Position numbers and translations under genes: made by a program
Assembly (NCBI GenBank): GCA_964466965.1
Contig: CAYXPZ010000103.1
Coordinates: forward strand, 1-7,261
Direction of reading: 5' to 3'
From: Dichotomicrobium sp964466965
GTDB lineage: Bacteria > Pseudomonadota > Alphaproteobacteria > Rhizobiales > Rhodomicrobiaceae
Length of the DNA stretch: 7,261 bases
Notes under the pieces: model-generated
Database searches by the model: none
What the model was told of the DNA's origin: nothing
What the model saw: only the letters and a program-made list of their open reading frames with translations
In this document: positions 5,550 through 7,261 of the stretch, in pieces
Numbering within the stretch: position 1 is the stretch's first letter
Layout: the number at the start of each line of letters is the position of its first letter

Positions 5550-7049
5550 GTGACCGTGTTACTGCCCGGCGCCGGCGCGAAGCAAAACGGCCAGTCTTCC
5601 GAGACTGACACAAACGCCGAGACCAAGCCCAAGCGCCGCGTGATCCGTATGGGATTGTCGGCGAAGCTGCTGTGGCTAACAATCCTGTTTGTGATGATCG
5701 CCGAAGTGCTGATCTTCGTGCCCTCCATCGCCAAGCACCGCATCACCTGGCTCGAAGAGCGTCTCATGGCTGCGCGCATCGCCGCGCTATCGGTCGAAGC
5801 CGCTCCGGTCGGTACCTTACCACAGGGTTTGCGCGAAGATCTCCTAGATACTGCCAAGGTCGAGGCCGTCGCACTGAAGCGCGAGGATTTCCGAAGCCTC
5901 CTGCTCGAACGGGATATGCCCAGCCGGATGGACGCCCACTATGACCTGCGCAATGCCTCATGGCTCACGCTGATCGGCGATGCGCTCCGTACCTTTGTCG
6001 CCCCAGACGGACGGATGATACGGGTGATCGGCCCGGTCCAGGCGGGAGGCGGCGCATTCATCGAAATCATCCTGGACGAGAGCCTGTTAAAGGCGGCGAT
6101 GATGCGCTACGCGCTGAACATCCTGGTCCTTTCGCTGCTGATCTCCGTCATCGCCGCAACGCTCGTCTACCTGTCGCTTAATTGGCTACTGGTGCAGCCG
6201 ATCTCGCGCATTACACAGAACATGATGGATTTCGCCGAAGATCCAGAAGACCCGGGCCGGACGATTTCGCCCTCAAGGCGCACTGACGAGATCGGCATCG
6301 TAGAGGGCGAGCTGGCTGACATGCAGAACCAGTTGACAGGATTGCTGCGCCAGAAGAGCCGACTGGCCGCGCTTGGCCTCGCTGTCAGCAAGATCAACCA
6401 CGACCTGCGCAATATGCTCTCCAGCGCCCAGCTCATTTCCGATCGCATGGGCTCGATCCCGGACCCGACCGTTCAGCGGTTTGCGCCGAAGCTGATCGCA
6501 TCGCTGGACCGCGCCATCCGGCTGTGCTCCGACACACTGAAATACGGGCGCACAGAGGAGCCGCCACCTGAGCGCAGCCGTTTCGCGCTGCGCCCGCTGA
6601 TCGAGGAGGTGGGGGACGCGCTCCTGCTCCCGCGCGAGACAATTGCCTGGCACATTGATGTTCCAGAAGGTCTGGACGTTTATGCCGACCGCGACCAAAT
6701 TTACCGGGTGATCGCCAATCTCGTGCGCAACGCCTGCGAAGCGCTGGAAGAGACTAACGCCGGAAATGAGGCGGTCGTCTGCATTAAGGCGCAGCAGCAC
6801 GGCGACATCATCTCGGTGCAGGTCTCCGACACGGGACCCGGCATTCCGGAGAAGGCGCAGGAAAACCTGTTCGCCGCGTTCCGCGGGTCAGTGCGAAATG
6901 GCGGCACCGGGCTTGGGCTGGCAATCGCGGCGGAACTTGTCCGCGCGCATGGCGGGCGCATCGAGTTGGCCGACAATACCGGCGGCGCGACGTTTCAGGT
7001 TGAACTCCCTGCCAGCGCGCGGGAGACGGCCCATCGCACGAACGGATGA
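5550..7049 (+). CDS. HAMP-domain sensor histidine kinase (no response regulator nearby)
   Basis: This 499-residue membrane kinase should autophosphorylate on His284 and pass the phosphate to an unlinked response regulator. In order it has a polar cytoplasmic N-terminus, helix one (about 39-60), an extracytoplasmic sensor region (about 61-186) with no family I recognise, helix two (188-215), a HAMP linker (about 217-268), the H-box KINHDLRN (281-288), and an ATPase domain with N-box Asn394, G1 DTGPGIP (427-433) and G2 GTGLGL (452-457). All key catalytic motifs are intact. The H-box differs from the common SHELRTP form. GTG 5550 is preferred, with GGGGA 5 nt upstream; ATG 5649 (residue 34), just before helix one, is an alternative. 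It lies 75 nt after the oxidoreductase on the same strand, with the 24-nt palindrome between, so it may share the operon only in part. The signal sensed is unknown. Confidence 0.93.
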   Translation: MTVLLPGAGAKQNGQSSETDTNAETKPKRRVIRMGLSAKLLWLTILFVMIAEVLIFVPSIAKHRITWLEERLMAARIAALSVEAAPVGTLPQGLREDLLDTAKVEAVALKREDFRSLLLERDMPSRMDAHYDLRNASWLTLIGDALRTFVAPDGRMIRVIGPVQAGGGAFIEIILDESLLKAAMMRYALNILVLSLLISVIAATLVYLSLNWLLVQPISRITQNMMDFAEDPEDPGRTISPSRRTDEIGIVEGELADMQNQLTGLLRQKSRLAALGLAVSKINHDLRNMLSSAQLISDRMGSIPDPTVQRFAPKLIASLDRAIRLCSDTLKYGRTEEPPPERSRFALRPLIEEVGDALLLPRETIAWHIDVPEGLDVYADRDQIYRVIANLVRNACEALEETNAGNEAVVCIKAQQHGDIISVQVSDTGPGIPEKAQENLFAAFRGSVRNGGTGLGLAIAAELVRAHGGRIELADNTGGATFQVELPASARETAHRTNG

Positions 7050-7131
7050 TCCCAGGCCATGCGGCCGCAGCGCCAGTCAACGCTTGCCTCTCATGGCCCG
7101 AAGGAATACAACTCTGGGCCGAGCAAGCACG

Positions 7132-7155
7132 TCTTCGGGTTATTGAGCCCGAAGA
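7132..7155 (+). terminator. Possible 3' hairpin after the histidine kinase gene
   Basis: TCTTCGGG and CCCGAAGA form a perfect 8-bp stem around an 8-nt loop, 82 nt after the kinase stop and 29 nt before the tRNA. Two more dyads flank it: GGCCC/GGGCC (7095-7099 and 7116-7120) and AGAGCG/CGCTCT (7155-7160 and 7171-7176). None is followed by a T-run, so rho-independent termination is unproven; transcript end protection is another reading. The 7050-7184 stretch otherwise shows no gene, and I found no convincing promoter for the tRNA in it. Confidence 0.3.
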
Positions 7156-7184
7156 GAGCGACCAGCCGAACGCTCTGTGACAAT

Positions 7185-7261
7185 GCACCGGTAGCTCAGC
7201 TGGATAGAGCACCAGACTACGAATCTGGGGGTCGGGGGTTCGAATCCTCCCCGGTGCGCCA
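7185..7261 (+). tRNA. tRNA-Arg (anticodon ACG)
   Basis: The 77-nt gene folds as a complete cloverleaf: acceptor GCACCGG (7185-7191) with CCGGTGC (7251-7257), D stem GCTC/GAGC, anticodon stem CCAGA/TCTGG with loop CTACGAA, and a T arm with loop TTCGAAT. The anticodon ACG (7219-7221) is normally edited to ICG and reads CGU, CGC and CGA arginine codons. An A follows the GG of the D loop, as expected for arginine tRNAs. Discriminator G7258 is followed by encoded CCA. One G-U pair (7236-7248) in the T stem is tolerable. The gene ends exactly at the window edge, so nothing can be said about an integrated element downstream. Confidence 0.97.

Overview
The window looks like chromosomal DNA of an alphaproteobacterium. 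The evidence is high G+C content, the rpmH-rnpA-yidC order, a Lys (not the enterobacterial Arg) in the YidC groove helix, Shine-Dalgarno sequences of AAGGA/GGAG type, and a histidine kinase with an 'NHDLRN' H-box of a kind I associate with this class. I cannot fix the order or genus from sequence alone. There are no mobile elements, CRISPR arrays or phage genes.

Layout. The left third (1-2077, minus strand) is the conserved ribosome, RNase P and membrane-insertion block, transcribed right to left: rpmH (ribosomal protein L34, GTG start), rnpA (RNase P protein) and yidC (membrane insertase, cut by the window edge). A 215-bp divergent region (2078-2292) holds a good candidate sigma70 promoter for rpmH. 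For the rightward unit it holds a lone TTGACA element and a perfect 7+7 inverted repeat just upstream of the first ribosome-binding site.

The right part (2293-7049, plus strand) is a tight four-gene run: a secreted DUF547 protein, a TVP38/TMEM64 (VTT/DedA-like) membrane protein that overlaps it by 14 nt, a soluble FAD/NAD(P)-dependent oxidoreductase of the pyridine nucleotide-disulfide family, and, beyond a 24-nt perfect palindrome, a membrane sensor histidine kinase with no partner response regulator in view. A tRNA-Arg(ACG) gene with encoded CCA closes the window at 7185-7261.

How the genes work together. The left block supplies ribosome assembly, tRNA 5' processing and membrane protein insertion. 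The right block is the part worth attention. From general knowledge, TVP38/TMEM64 and this oxidoreductase type also occur as a single fused polypeptide in other bacteria, which suggests a functional link. All three of its first proteins carry a closely spaced cysteine pair, and the oxidoreductase keeps the CX4C redox pair but has Tyr where disulfide reductases have the catalytic His. A membrane-linked redox or envelope-lipid function, possibly sensed by the kinase, is an inference and not shown by the sequence.
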